From contig JAEWIS010000026.1 in NCBI GenBank assembly GCA_023386955.1, positions 219,728 through 283,727 of the forward strand: a DNA stretch of 64,000 bases. Direction: 5' to 3'. A model generated the notes under the pieces. It saw only the letters and a list, made by a program, of their open reading frames with translations, was not told where the DNA came from and did not search any database. This document shows positions 1-8,067 of this stretch, piece by piece. Numbering within the stretch: the stretch's first letter is position 1; each line of letters starts with the position of its first letter. The DNA comes from Bacillota bacterium (GTDB lineage Bacteria > Bacillota > Bacilli > Paenibacillales > NBRC-103111). The position numbers and the translations under genes are program-made.

Positions 1-58
1 AGTGAAAAAAGATATTCAGGCCCTAGAAAAGCAATTGAACTCGTTCAAAGGTTATTGA
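1..58 (+). CDS. dnaG: DNA primase DnaG, C-terminal tail (partial)
   Basis: The window opens inside a reading frame that ends with a TGA at 56-58. The last 18 codons read [18 protein letters not shown], a charged helical tail like the C-terminus of Bacillales primases (…LNKQLKSLK…). The assignment rests mainly on position, because dnaG directly precedes sigA in the conserved Bacillales macromolecular synthesis operon. Only the tail is visible, so function cannot be judged from this sequence. Confidence 0.7.
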   Translation, partial: VKKDIQALEKQLNSFKGY

Positions 59-92
59 CGCGAATGATTCTAGGGAGGAGGGAGTAGGAGAA

Positions 93-1217
93 ATGGCGAA
101 CGATCAACACACAGAGCTCGAGTCAGAACTAACCTTGGACCAGGTGAAGGAACAACTGATTGAACTGGGCAAAAAGCGCTCATCACTTACGTATAAGGAC
201 ATTATGGAGCGCCTGTCGCCCTTCGATCAGGACCCGGAACAAATAGACGAATTCTTCGAGCAGCTCTCTGAACTGGGCATAGAGGTAGGCAATGAATCCG
301 AAGAGGACGATATGCCGGCAATGTCCCACGACGATCAGGAGCATGATGAATTTAATTTCGACGATGACCTGTCCCTTCCCCCGGGCATCAAGATCAATGA
401 CCCTGTCCGGATGTATCTGAAGGAAATCGGCCGCGTGCCACTGCTCTCCGCAGAAGATGAGGTAGGGTTGGCCAAACGGATCGAGAACGGCGACGAGGAA
501 GCCAAGCGCCGGCTGGCGGAAGCCAATCTCCGGCTGGTAGTCAGCATTGCCAAACGTTATGTCGGCCGCGGTATGCTGTTTCTGGACCTCATTCAGGAAG
601 GGAACATGGGCTTGATCAAAGCCGTGGAGAAGTTTGACCATACCAAGGGGTACAAGTTCAGCACCTACGCCACCTGGTGGATCCGCCAAGCGATTACCCG
701 GGCCATCGCCGACCAGGCAAGAACCATCCGGATACCGGTACATATGGTGGAGACCATCAACAAGCTGATCCGTGTCTCCCGCCAGCTTCTGCAGGAGCTG
801 GGACGTGAGCCGACTCCAGAGGAAATCGCCAAGGAGATGGAGCTGTCCACGGATAAGGTCCGGGAGATTATGAAAATCGCCCAGGAGCCGGTATCCCTGG
901 AAACGCCCATCGGTGAGGAAGATGATTCCCATCTGGGGGATTTCATTGAGGATCAGGAGGCTCTGGCGCCGGCGGACGCTGCCGCTTACGAGCTCTTGAA
1001 GGAGCAGCTGGAGGATGTGCTGGACACCCTGACCGAACGTGAGGAGAATGTGCTCCGCCTTCGTTTCGGCCTGGATGACGGACGGACCCGGACGCTGGAG
1101 GAAGTGGGCAAGGTCTTTGGCGTAACCCGGGAACGGATCCGCCAGATTGAAGCCAAGGCTCTCCGCAAGCTTCGCCATCCCAGCCGCAGCAAACGCCTGA
1201 AGGACTTCCTGGAGTAG
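93..1217 (+). CDS. rpoD: Primary sigma factor SigA (RpoD)
   Basis: This is the housekeeping sigma-70 factor that directs RNA polymerase to promoters, 374 residues, a normal length for Bacillales SigA. An acidic region 1.1 covers about residues 1-95. Region 1.2 follows ([16 protein letters not shown], about 105-120). Region 2 contains [14 protein letters not shown] and [12 protein letters not shown]. Region 3 is next, and region 4 has the helix-turn-helix [21 protein letters not shown] near the C-terminus. The ATG is preceded by an AGGAG-rich leader at 71-89. It lies 34 bp after the dnaG stop, as in the dnaG-sigA operon, and is followed by a terminator. Identification is secure. Confidence 0.98.
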   Translation: MANDQHTELESELTLDQVKEQLIELGKKRSSLTYKDIMERLSPFDQDPEQIDEFFEQLSELGIEVGNESEEDDMPAMSHDDQEHDEFNFDDDLSLPPGIKINDPVRMYLKEIGRVPLLSAEDEVGLAKRIENGDEEAKRRLAEANLRLVVSIAKRYVGRGMLFLDLIQEGNMGLIKAVEKFDHTKGYKFSTYATWWIRQAITRAIADQARTIRIPVHMVETINKLIRVSRQLLQELGREPTPEEIAKEMELSTDKVREIMKIAQEPVSLETPIGEEDDSHLGDFIEDQEALAPADAAAYELLKEQLEDVLDTLTEREENVLRLRFGLDDGRTRTLEEVGKVFGVTRERIRQIEAKALRKLRHPSRSKRLKDFLE

Positions 1218-1258
1218 AATTGTCCCCGGTGTGAAACCAATATTCTTTCGTGTATGTT

Positions 1259-1288
1259 AGCCCTGCCTGAAGCGGCGGGGCTTTCTTT
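1259..1288 (+). terminator. Rho-independent terminator after sigA
   Basis: A 9-bp stem (AGCCCTGCC with GGCGGGGCT, one G-T pair) has a 6-nt loop and is followed by TTCTTT. It lies about 40 bp after the sigA stop and closes the dnaG-sigA operon. Confidence 0.8.
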
Positions 1289-1358
1289 GTAAAAAAAATG
1301 CCTGCAGGAGCCGATATAAGGTAAGGATTGTATCAGGAATCGGCTGAGGTGACGGGAG

Positions 1359-2183
1359 ATGGATCAGGACAAGGTTCAGATCATTGTGGCGGAAATCGAC
1401 AAGTGGCGGAGAAGCAAGCTGCTGCCAGAGCATTATTGTGATTTCCTTATGAATTTGTATATGGATGAGCGTGAGGTGGAAGGCCCGTCGGTACTGGGCA
1501 TCTCACAAAAGGCGGTCAGTAACAGCAACTGGAAAGCATGGATGTCGATTATTGCAATTACGGGAATCATTTCCTTTATTGGTCTTCATTTTACATCTTT
1601 TTCGTTCTGGATGCAAACCGGGGTTCTGGCTGTGCTGGCAGTAACCCTGTATCTGGTAGGGGCCGCACAGCGGGTCAAGCAGCCTCTGGTTTCCTGCCTT
1701 TGCTTCGGCGGTGCATCGGGCATTTTGCTCTTGGGCGGCATCTATCTTCTCCATTTGCGGGACGCAGGCACGGTGCCTCTGGTGTTTGTGGTGGCTTTAT
1801 GCGGGATGATCTGGATTTTGACGGGCATCGCCGCCAAATTCCCGGTGTTCCATTTTGCCGGGTGGCTGCTGCTGCTCTTGATTTATGCCTTTGTTTTGCG
1901 GCACAATATAACGGATATCGATTGGATCGGGGTGGAACTCTCCTGGGTCCCCCTAAGCTTGGTGCTGTGCTGGCTTGCATGGCTGCTGCACCATGTGAAT
2001 AAGCAGATTTCCGCCGTATTTTTCCTGACCGGTGTGCTGTGCTGGTTTGGAGGGGAGCTGTACGGGTTTGTATGGACCGGTCTGGATAAGGACGTCCTGC
2101 AGCTCCTGCTGGGCGCAAAGCTGGCCGTCGGCGGCGGTGTGCTGTTCGCTTTGCGAAAAAAATGGGTAGAGTGGGTTATGTAG
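1359..2183 (+). CDS. Polytopic membrane protein of unknown function
   Basis: This 274-residue protein has a hydrophilic N-terminus of about 60 residues (MDQDKVQIIVAEIDKWRRSK) followed by about eight hydrophobic segments to the end. The N-terminal pattern resembles that of DUF2157-type membrane proteins, which carry a short helical domain before many membrane spans. No catalytic motif is visible. It lies between sigA and trmK, and its TAG stop is immediately followed by the trmK ATG, so the two are probably co-transcribed and translationally coupled. The weak DUF2157 resemblance is only suggestive. Confidence 0.8.
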   Translation: MDQDKVQIIVAEIDKWRRSKLLPEHYCDFLMNLYMDEREVEGPSVLGISQKAVSNSNWKAWMSIIAITGIISFIGLHFTSFSFWMQTGVLAVLAVTLYLVGAAQRVKQPLVSCLCFGGASGILLLGGIYLLHLRDAGTVPLVFVVALCGMIWILTGIAAKFPVFHFAGWLLLLLIYAFVLRHNITDIDWIGVELSWVPLSLVLCWLAWLLHHVNKQISAVFFLTGVLCWFGGELYGFVWTGLDKDVLQLLLGAKLAVGGGVLFALRKKWVEWVM

Positions 2184-2969
2184 ATGATACTTCTGTCAAA
2201 ACGCCTGGGGGCTATTGCCGCCCAGGTGAAGCCGGGTTGCCGCCTGGCGGATATCGGCTCGGACCATGCGCTGCTGCCGGCGCATCTTGCCCAAAGCGGC
2301 AGAATTGCCCGTGGGATTGCTGGGGAGCTGAATAAAGGCCCTTTTGAAGCTGCCAAACGCCAGATAGCCGCAGCGGGTCTTGGCGCGGTTGTGGAGGTGC
2401 GGCAGGGCAACGGCCTGGATGTGCTGGAGCCGGGGGAGGCGGATACGGTCACCATCGCCGGAATGGGCGGAGCGCTGATCGCCGAGATTCTGGAGGCGGG
2501 CCGTGTGAAGGGCAAGCTGGCCGGCGTACGCCATCTGCTGCTGCAGCCCAATGTAGGCGAGATGCAGGTGCGCGTCTGGCTTCGCCGGCACGGGTGGCTG
2601 CTGCTGGGTGAGGAGATTTTGGAGGAAGACGGTAAAATATATGAGATTCTGTCCGCATGCCCTGCGGATGAGACTGAAGGCGGAGCCGCCGCGGAGGCGG
2701 AATTGTACCGTGAGCGGGAGCTGGCGGGTTTCGGTGTGCTGGGCGAGGCGGATTGGCTGGCCTTCGGTCCGTATCTGATGAAGCAGGCGGAGCCGGTGTT
2801 CCTGGAGAAATGGCGGCGGGAAACCGCCAAGCTGGAGCGGGTGGCCCGTTCGATGGAAAGCTCGGAGCTGGAGGAGGCCCGCCTGAAGCGATTGAAGGTC
2901 TTGGAGGACATCAACCGGTTGAAGGAGCTGATGGCATGCTTGCAAAAGGACAAACCGTTATTCAACTGA
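2184..2969 (+). CDS. trmK: tRNA (adenine(22)-N1)-methyltransferase TrmK
   Basis: This 261-residue protein matches the TrmK/YqfN family, which methylates N1 of adenine 22 in tRNA using S-adenosylmethionine. The N-terminal Rossmann domain has the SAM-binding motif ADIGSDHALLP (about residues 22-32) and the GMGG motif (about 93-96, AGMGGALIAEIL). A helical C-terminal part is rich in Lys/Arg/Glu, as expected for the coiled-coil tail of this family. The ATG directly follows the preceding stop codon, and its 3' end overlaps yqfO by 34 bp. The sigA-trmK-yqfO order is typical of Bacillales. Confidence 0.95.
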   Translation: MILLSKRLGAIAAQVKPGCRLADIGSDHALLPAHLAQSGRIARGIAGELNKGPFEAAKRQIAAAGLGAVVEVRQGNGLDVLEPGEADTVTIAGMGGALIAEILEAGRVKGKLAGVRHLLLQPNVGEMQVRVWLRRHGWLLLGEEILEEDGKIYEILSACPADETEGGAAAEAELYRERELAGFGVLGEADWLAFGPYLMKQAEPVFLEKWRRETAKLERVARSMESSELEEARLKRLKVLEDINRLKELMACLQKDKPLFN

Positions 2970-4051
2970 TGGAAGAGCTGGCGCCCAAGCATTATGCCCA
3001 GCCCAATGACAGCATCGGACTGCAATTGGGCACGTTGCAGAAGGAGATCCGCAAGGTGCTGGTGGCGCTGGATGTGACCCACGAGGTGGTGGACGAGGCC
3101 ATCCGTGAGGGAGCGGAGCTGATTATTGCCCATCATGCCATCATATTCAGGCCTATCGCCCATCTGCGCACGGATACGCCAGCGGGAAGCTTGTATGCCA
3201 AGCTGATCAAGCATGACATTGCTGTGTATATCGCGCACACCAATCTGGATGTGGCGGAAGGCGGAGTGAATGATCTGCTGGCAGAGGCTCTTGGGCTTAC
3301 GGGACTTACCCATCTGGAGGAGGTCCACACGGAGAAGCTCAAAAAGCTGGTGGTATTTGTCCCGAAGGATCACCATGGGAAGGTCCAGCAGGCGGTGTTC
3401 GGTGCAGGAGCCGGCTGGATCGGCAAATACAGCAATTGCTCTTTTAATATTGAAGGCCAGGGTACCTTCGTGCCCCGGGACGGTGCGGACCCCTTTATCG
3501 GGGAGGCAGGCAAGCTGGAGCAGGTGGAGGAAATCCGGCTGGAAACCATCGTCCCCGAAACGGTGGAAAAGCGGGTGGTCACCGCTATGCTCAAGGCTCA
3601 TCCGTATGAGGAAGTGGCTTACGATCTGTATCCGATGGATCTGAAGGGACGTGCCTTCGGCTTGGGCCGGGTGGGCAAACTCCCGGATAGCTGCACCCTG
3701 GGTGAGCTGGCAGAGCGGGTGAAGCAGGCCTTCGGCGTGTCCGCGCTGCGGCTTGTAGGAGACCCTGAGCGTGAAATCCGCAAGGTTGCGGTGCTGGGAG
3801 GCAGCGGCGGACGGTATATCCGCCACGCGCTGTTTGCGGGCGCTGATGTGCTGATCACGGGAGATGTGGATTACCACGCGGCTCATGACGCATTGGCGGC
3901 GGGGCTTGCTGTAATTGATCCCGGCCACAACGTGGAGAAGATTATGAAGCCGGGTGTGGCGGATTTTCTGAACCGGCGTTTTCAGGAGAAGAAGTGGGAG
4001 ACGGTGGCCGTTGCCTCGTCCGTTGACACCGAGGTGTTCCGGTTCGTGTAG
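2936..4051 (+). CDS. yqfO: Nif3-like dinuclear metal centre protein YqfO
   Basis: This is a Nif3/GTP cyclohydrolase I type 2-like protein of 371 residues. It has the two halves of the Nif3 fold: the N-terminal part contains LVALDVTHEVVDEAI and IIAHHAIIF, and the C-terminal part contains LITGDVDYHAAHDAL and DPGHNVE. The His/Asp/Glu residues in these motifs bind the dimetal centre in family members. A PII-like insert of roughly 100 residues sits in the middle (KKLVVFVPKDHH…), as in B. subtilis YqfO of similar length. The start was placed at the ATG inside the 3' end of trmK, because the protein begins there with MLAKGQTVIQLMEELAPK. The biochemical role is not settled for the family. Confidence 0.93.
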   Translation: MLAKGQTVIQLMEELAPKHYAQPNDSIGLQLGTLQKEIRKVLVALDVTHEVVDEAIREGAELIIAHHAIIFRPIAHLRTDTPAGSLYAKLIKHDIAVYIAHTNLDVAEGGVNDLLAEALGLTGLTHLEEVHTEKLKKLVVFVPKDHHGKVQQAVFGAGAGWIGKYSNCSFNIEGQGTFVPRDGADPFIGEAGKLEQVEEIRLETIVPETVEKRVVTAMLKAHPYEEVAYDLYPMDLKGRAFGLGRVGKLPDSCTLGELAERVKQAFGVSALRLVGDPEREIRKVAVLGGSGGRYIRHALFAGADVLITGDVDYHAAHDALAAGLAVIDPGHNVEKIMKPGVADFLNRRFQEKKWETVAVASSVDTEVFRFV

Positions 4052-4076
4052 ATTAACTCTTAGGGAGGGAATGTCT

Positions 4077-4370
4077 ATGCGGTATTTTGAACGGACCAAC
4101 CGGATGGCCCATATTCTGTTTATTGCCGGCGGGCTGTTGTTTGTTATTTCTCTGGGGATTTTGTTCAAGGGTTCGGTAGGAGACCAAATTTTTGAGTTCA
4201 GCAACGGCAACTATGTACGGAACGGAATCTGGTTCACCATGTTCTTTTTGTCCTCAGTGTTTTCAGTGGTGCTGGGGATCGGGCTGAAGTGTATCGTCCG
4301 GGATGCCAAGGAGGAGCTGGACCATATCCGGGATACAACGTCCGGAGGGGGCAGCAAGCTGCAGGGGTGA
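4077..4370 (+). CDS. Small membrane protein, two predicted spans
   Basis: A 97-residue protein beginning MRYFERTNRMAHILF, with two hydrophobic segments (about residues 12-30 and 54-76) separated by a polar loop, and a charged C-terminus. The ATG at 4077 was chosen because AGGGAGG at 4062-4068 is spaced correctly for it and too close to the in-frame ATG at 4071. I do not recognise a family. It probably belongs to the end of the sigA-trmK-yqfO neighbourhood. Confidence 0.75.
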   Translation: MRYFERTNRMAHILFIAGGLLFVISLGILFKGSVGDQIFEFSNGNYVRNGIWFTMFFLSSVFSVVLGIGLKCIVRDAKEELDHIRDTTSGGGSKLQG

Positions 4371-4420
4371 CCTTGCAGCCTTATTTTCAAGTCCGGCGAA
4401 GGCCGTGGGTCTGCGGGGAT

Positions 4421-4607
4421 TCTAACGGCGGTGAGAGGCGTTATTTCGCCTCAAAGGGCTCTGCCGGATTTCTAACGGCGGCTGCGGCCGTTATTTCCGG
4501 CAAATGGACCTGAACCGGCCATTGTTGCGGCAAATAGCAGCGCTCACTTCCGTTAGATTTTTGAAAAGCGGCTTTTTGGCCAAATAAGGGCTGTGGCTTC
4601 CGTTAGA
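4421..4607. repeat. Four-unit dyad element, copy 1 (187 bp)
   Basis: Two direct 26-bp units lie at 4421-4446 and 4471-4496 (TCTAACGGCGG…TTATTT), and two inverted units at 4532-4557 and 4582-4607 (AAATA…TTCCGTTAGA). Units in the same half are exactly 50 bp apart, the central gap is 35 bp, and the element is symmetric about 4514. The sequences between units are also partly complementary across the dyad, so the whole element could fold as one long imperfect hairpin. It fills the 4371-4694 gap before the rnpB promoter. Six related elements lie elsewhere in the window. Confidence 0.9.
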
Positions 4608-4694
4608 TTGGCCGGGATAGCGGAGAGCAAGGCCGGATACTTGTCGGAGCATGTCTTCCGAATTGCTGTGCCCGCAGCTTCATAATTCTGCGGG

Positions 4695-4723
4695 TTGAAT
4701 TTCGGCGGCTAAGCCTGTATACT
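4695..4723 (+). promoter_or_regulatory. Promoter of rnpB
   Basis: TTGAAT at 4695-4700 and TATACT at 4718-4723 are separated by 17 bp, which fits a SigA promoter. Transcription would begin close to 4731, a few bases before the first paired base of the RNase P RNA. Confidence 0.8.
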
Positions 4724-4735
4724 ACAGAATGCAAC

Positions 4736-5157
4736 GGAAAGTTTGACAGACAATCGCCGGCGGCGTAAGCCGCGGGAGGAAAGTCCGGGCTCCATAGGGC
4801 AGGATGCTGGATAACGTCCAGTCAGCGCGAGTTGAAGGATAGTGCCACAGAAACGGACCGCCGATGGCGCAGCCGCTTTCTCGTAAAGCGGATGGCGCAC
4901 AGGCAAGGGTGGAACCGTGGTGTAAGAGACCACGAGGGGCTATGGTGACATAGCGCCTGGTAAACCCCATCCGGAGCAAGACCTAGAGGAACGCAGGGGC
5001 TTCGCGCCCCAGCCTTAGCCCGAGGCGCGTTCGGGTTGGTCGCTTGAGCCATGCAGCAATGTACGGCCTAGATAGATGATTGTCGCCTCATTGGTGGGAG
5101 GGCTAACCCCCGTTATCACCACCCGAGGTACAGAACCCGGCTTACGGCAAGCTTTCC
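4736..5157 (+). ncRNA. rnpB: RNase P RNA, A-type-like
   Basis: This is the catalytic RNA that matures the 5' ends of tRNAs. Helix P1 can be drawn from GGAAAGTTTG at 4736-4745 and CAAGCTTTCC at 5148-5157. The conserved core is clear: AGGAAAGTCCGGGCTCC near 4776-4793, GGTAAACCCC near 4959-4970, AGATAGATGATTGTC near 5070-5085 and ACAGAACCCGGCTTA near 5130-5145. Several stretches match the Escherichia coli A-type RNA (CATAGGGCAGG, CATCCGGAGCAAG, CGCTTGAGCC, GGCCTAGAT) rather than the B-type of B. subtilis. A 3' hairpin resembling P19 is present near 5090-5125. Length is about 422 nt. Confidence 0.95.
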
Positions 5158-5174
5158 ATTGATGTGAGAATCTC

Positions 5175-5221
5175 GGAAACGGTTTTCGGCGATTTGCAGC
5201 CGGGAGCCGTTTTCTTTTTTG
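5175..5221 (+). terminator. Probable terminator after rnpB
   Basis: An outer stem of AAACGG with CCGTTT and an inner CGGC/GCCG pairing are followed by a CTTTTTT run. It lies about 20 bp after the RNase P RNA. Confidence 0.65.
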
Positions 5222-5255
5222 CGGCAGGAACAGGAATAGAAGACTCCCATATTGC

Positions 5256-5280
5256 TGAAAGAAAAAATTTTTTTTATAAT
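5256..5280 (+). promoter_or_regulatory. Operator-like AT palindrome and -10 before the RpiR gene
   Basis: The sequence from 5256 to 5280 begins TGAAA, continues with an A-run meeting a T-run, and ends TATAAT, which is a perfect -10 hexamer at 5275-5280. The same TGAAA/A-run/T-run arrangement occurs at 6267-6287 before ilvD. MurR/RpiR proteins bind inverted AT-rich repeats, so autoregulation is likely but inferred. Confidence 0.55.
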
Positions 5281-5332
5281 GATCCTCAACGGTACAAAAA
5301 ACTTATTCCTATAATAGTAGGCGGTGAAGACT

Positions 5333-6193
5333 GTGAAAGCCCGTACCCCAAACAGCGGCCTGGCCCGGATACAGGCTGTGTACAAAGATCTTCCGCCTAA
5401 GGTCAAAACAGTGGCCGACCATATTCTGGCCCAGCCTCAGGATGTGGTCCACCTGTCCATTACCCAGCTGGCGGAGGTTACCCGCTGCGCAGAGGCAACT
5501 ATCTTCCGGTTGTGCCGCCTGATCGGCATGAAGGGCTACCAGGAGCTCAAGATTTCCCTGGCCGGCGAAATGGTGGAGCAGCCGGTGCAGAATATCCACG
5601 AGGAGGTCCTGCCGGAGGACGATATGGCCCAGGTGGCCCGCAAGGTGTTCACCTCCAATATTATCGGGATTACGGATACCCTCCAGCTTCTGGACACACA
5701 GTCCTTAAACGCGGCGGTGCAGCTTTTGAACAGCGCCCGCAACGTGTGCATCTATGCCGTAGGCGGTTCGGCGCCTATCGCTATGGATGCCTACAACAAA
5801 TTCATCCGGGCCGGCATCAGCTGCGTCATGCACTCTGATCCCCATCTGCAGCTGACAACAGCCGCATTGTTGGGGCCGGAAAGTGTGGTGCTGGCCATCT
5901 CCCACTCGGGCAGCAGCAAGGACCTCATCGAAGTGGTGAAGGCGGCTGGCAAAACCGGCGCCAAAACCATCGTCATCACCAGCTACACCAAATCCTCCCT
6001 GGCTCAGCTGGCGGACGTGAAGCTGTACAGCTCCACCCGCGAAACCTCCTTCCGGACGGAAGCCATCTCCGCGCGAATCGCCCAGCTGTGTATCATCGAT
6101 AGCCTCTACGTGGGGCTGTCCCTGGCCAGGCAGGAGGAGACGCTGGGCAACCTGCAGAAAATCCGGGAGGTTATCTCCACGAAACGCCTGTAA
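5333..6193 (+). CDS. MurR/RpiR family transcriptional regulator
   Basis: This 286-residue protein has the N-terminal RpiR helix-turn-helix domain (about residues 10-85, with HLSITQLAEVTRCAEATIFRL cut here to ITQLAEVTRCAEATIFRLC as the recognition region). A SIS sugar-phosphate-binding domain follows (about 120-260, with VGGSAPIAMDAYNKF and ISHSGSSKDLIEV). Such regulators sense phosphosugars or sugar acids. The GTG at 5333 was preferred over GTG 5324 because AGGCGGTG at 5319-5326 is well spaced only for the former. The gene is followed by ilvD in the same direction, and the shared upstream motif suggests it controls both. Confidence 0.93.
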   Translation: MKARTPNSGLARIQAVYKDLPPKVKTVADHILAQPQDVVHLSITQLAEVTRCAEATIFRLCRLIGMKGYQELKISLAGEMVEQPVQNIHEEVLPEDDMAQVARKVFTSNIIGITDTLQLLDTQSLNAAVQLLNSARNVCIYAVGGSAPIAMDAYNKFIRAGISCVMHSDPHLQLTTAALLGPESVVLAISHSGSSKDLIEVVKAAGKTGAKTIVITSYTKSSLAQLADVKLYSSTRETSFRTEAISARIAQLCIIDSLYVGLSLARQEETLGNLQKIREVISTKRL

Positions 6194-6211
6194 GCTAACA
6201 GGCGTTTTTTT
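6182..6211 (+). terminator. Terminator overlapping the RpiR stop codon
   Basis: AAACGCCTGT and ACAGGCGTTT form a 10-bp stem with a 6-nt loop followed by a T run. The 5' arm is made of the last sense codons (Lys-Arg-Leu) and the first base of the stop codon. Confidence 0.88.
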
Positions 6212-6234
6212 GTGCTTTCTGGAGGTGTGGAAAA

Positions 6235-6310
6235 AGAAAAAAATTCACATTTTAGCTGTTGTAAAATGAAAAAAATTTTTTTATTATGGCAGTAAGAGAA
6301 AAATTTCACG
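6235..6310 (+). promoter_or_regulatory. Cluster of RpiR-like operator sequences before ilvD
   Basis: Three sequences of the kind GAAA-A/T run-TTTCA occur here: 6235-6247 (AGAAAAAAATTCAC), 6267-6287 (TGAAA followed by A and T runs and TTAT), and 6298-6310 (GAGAAAAATTTCAC). The middle one closely resembles 5256-5280 before the regulator gene. A repressor binding here would control ilvD; this is inferred from the shared sequence. Confidence 0.5.
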
Positions 6311-6323
6311 AGGAGGAGAAGCT

Positions 6324-7964
6324 GTGAAAAACCGCATTTCGGAAATTGCTCCTTTCACCCGCGCCATACTGAAGGCGCATCTGTGCTCCTGCGGAGTCGA
6401 CTATAAAAGTCTGGATAAGCCTGTGATTGCCATCGCCAACTCCTGGAATGAAATTGTGCCCGGCCATGTACATCTGCGCCAGCTGGCAGACCGTGTGAAG
6501 CAGGGCGTGGAGGCGGCGGGAGGCGTTGCTCTTGAATTCAACACCATCGCCGTGTGCGACGGCATTGCCCAGGGTCATCAAGGCATGAAATATTCCTTGC
6601 CCAGCCGGGAAACCATCGCCGACAGTGTGGAAATTATGGTGAACGGTCACGGGATCTTCGACGGTATGGTGGTCTTAAGCTCCTGCGATAAAATTGTCCC
6701 CGGCATGCTGATGGCGGCTGCCCGGCTGAATCTGCCCAGCGTAGTGGTGCTGGGAGGCGTTATGCCCAACCACATCAAGCCCAAGGAATCCAAAGCCGCA
6801 CGGCGGGCTTTTTTGGACGGCAAGCTGGATGAGCAAGGTTTGGTGGAGGTCACCAACCAGTATTACCCCGGCCCCGGCGCCTGCCCCTTCCTGGGTACGG
6901 CCAATACTATGCAGGGCATGTCCGAGGCACTCGGCATGTCACTTCCTTACACCTCATGGATGCAGGCACTGTCCGACGAGCAGCTGGATGCCGCTGAAGA
7001 GGCTGGCCGCCAGGCGGTCCAGCTGGTGCGCCAGGGAATTACCCCCAGCCAGATCATGACTCAGGCTGCCTTCGAAAATGCGATTTCGGTACTGCTGGCT
7101 ATGGGCGGCTCCCTGAACGCATGCCTGCATCTGCCGGCGATTGCCCATGAGCTGGGTATTTCCCTGCCCCTTGATCTGTTTGACGAAATCAGCCGCAGAG
7201 TGCCTTTCCTGGCCGGAGTTACCCCGAACAACCAGGAATACACCACCAATGACCTGCAGCGTGCAGGCGGGCTGCCGGCGCTGATGAAGGAGCTTGGCGG
7301 ACTGATCCGCGGGGAAGCTCTCACTGTAACAGGCCATACCATGAGCGGCAATATTGCGGAGGCCGAAGTAACGGACCGGGATGTGATCCACTTTATCGAT
7401 TCGCCGATTGACAACGAAGGCGGTATCGCCGTGCTGAAGGGAAACCTGGCGGCCGATGGCTGTCTGATCAAGCAGTCCGCCGTTGCCCCCGAGCTCCGTG
7501 AATTCAGCGGCCCGGCCCGGGTGTTCAACTCCGAAGAGGAGTTCGACCTGGCTTATGACGAGGGCAAAATCCAGGAGGGCGATGCGGTGATCATCCGCTA
7601 CGAAGGCCCCCGGGGCGGACCCGGCATGCGTGAGCTTCACCGATGTACGGAGATTCTTGGCAAGTTCAAGCGTGTGGCGCTTGTCACAGACGGACGCTTC
7701 TCCGGCGCCAGTGCAGGGTTGTCCATCGGCTATGCCAGCCCTGAGGCCGCAGACGGCGGGGTTATCGCACTGGTCCGTGACGGAGATACTGTGGTGATTG
7801 ACGTCCAGAAGCGCCTAATCCATCTGGAGGTTTCCGAGGAGGAGCTGGCGGAGCGGGCCAAACATCTGGAGTTTATCAGGCAAGAGGCCAGCAAACTGCT
7901 CCGTCTGTATGCATCAAGCTCTTCCTCCGCGGCGTACGGGGCCGTACGGAGAGTGAAGGAGTAA
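6324..7964 (+). CDS. ilvD: IlvD/Edd family dehydratase
   Basis: A 546-residue dehydratase of the dihydroxy-acid/sugar-acid family, which removes water from 2,3-dihydroxy acids with an iron-sulfur cluster. The N-terminal half has the hallmark IANSWNEIVPGH, CDGIAQGHQGMKYSLPSRE, SSCDKIVPGML and GACPFLGTANTM, and the C-terminal half has RYEGPRGGPGMRE and DGRFSGASAGLSIG. The length and IANSWNEIVPG are as in IlvD. However, no other branched-chain amino acid gene is nearby and an RpiR regulator precedes it, so a sugar-acid dehydratase is a real alternative. An AGGAGGAG ribosome-binding site precedes the start, here taken as GTG. Confidence 0.88.
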   Translation: MKNRISEIAPFTRAILKAHLCSCGVDYKSLDKPVIAIANSWNEIVPGHVHLRQLADRVKQGVEAAGGVALEFNTIAVCDGIAQGHQGMKYSLPSRETIADSVEIMVNGHGIFDGMVVLSSCDKIVPGMLMAAARLNLPSVVVLGGVMPNHIKPKESKAARRAFLDGKLDEQGLVEVTNQYYPGPGACPFLGTANTMQGMSEALGMSLPYTSWMQALSDEQLDAAEEAGRQAVQLVRQGITPSQIMTQAAFENAISVLLAMGGSLNACLHLPAIAHELGISLPLDLFDEISRRVPFLAGVTPNNQEYTTNDLQRAGGLPALMKELGGLIRGEALTVTGHTMSGNIAEAEVTDRDVIHFIDSPIDNEGGIAVLKGNLAADGCLIKQSAVAPELREFSGPARVFNSEEEFDLAYDEGKIQEGDAVIIRYEGPRGGPGMRELHRCTEILGKFKRVALVTDGRFSGASAGLSIGYASPEAADGGVIALVRDGDTVVIDVQKRLIHLEVSEEELAERAKHLEFIRQEASKLLRLYASSSSSAAYGAVRRVKE

Positions 7965-7984
7965 TTCCTTATAGTTTCCGCCCC

Positions 7985-8036
7985 AAAAAGCCGCTTCCTT
8001 TACCTGATTCCTTACATCAGGCGGGAAGCGGCTTTA
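7985..8036 (+). terminator. Terminator after ilvD
   Basis: AAAGCCGCTTCC and GGAAGCGGCTTT form a long stem around a smaller inner CCTGAT/ATCAGG hairpin. It separates ilvD from the convergent protease gene and could work in both directions. Confidence 0.85.
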
Positions 8037-8067
8037 GTGGTATTTGGAATGTGTTGGTTCCGGATTT

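Noticed and set aside
1883..4210. A 775-codon open frame on the minus strand opposite trmK and yqfO
   Set aside because: It is the antisense of two well-supported genes, has no recognisable domain, and comes from codon bias in GC-rich DNA.
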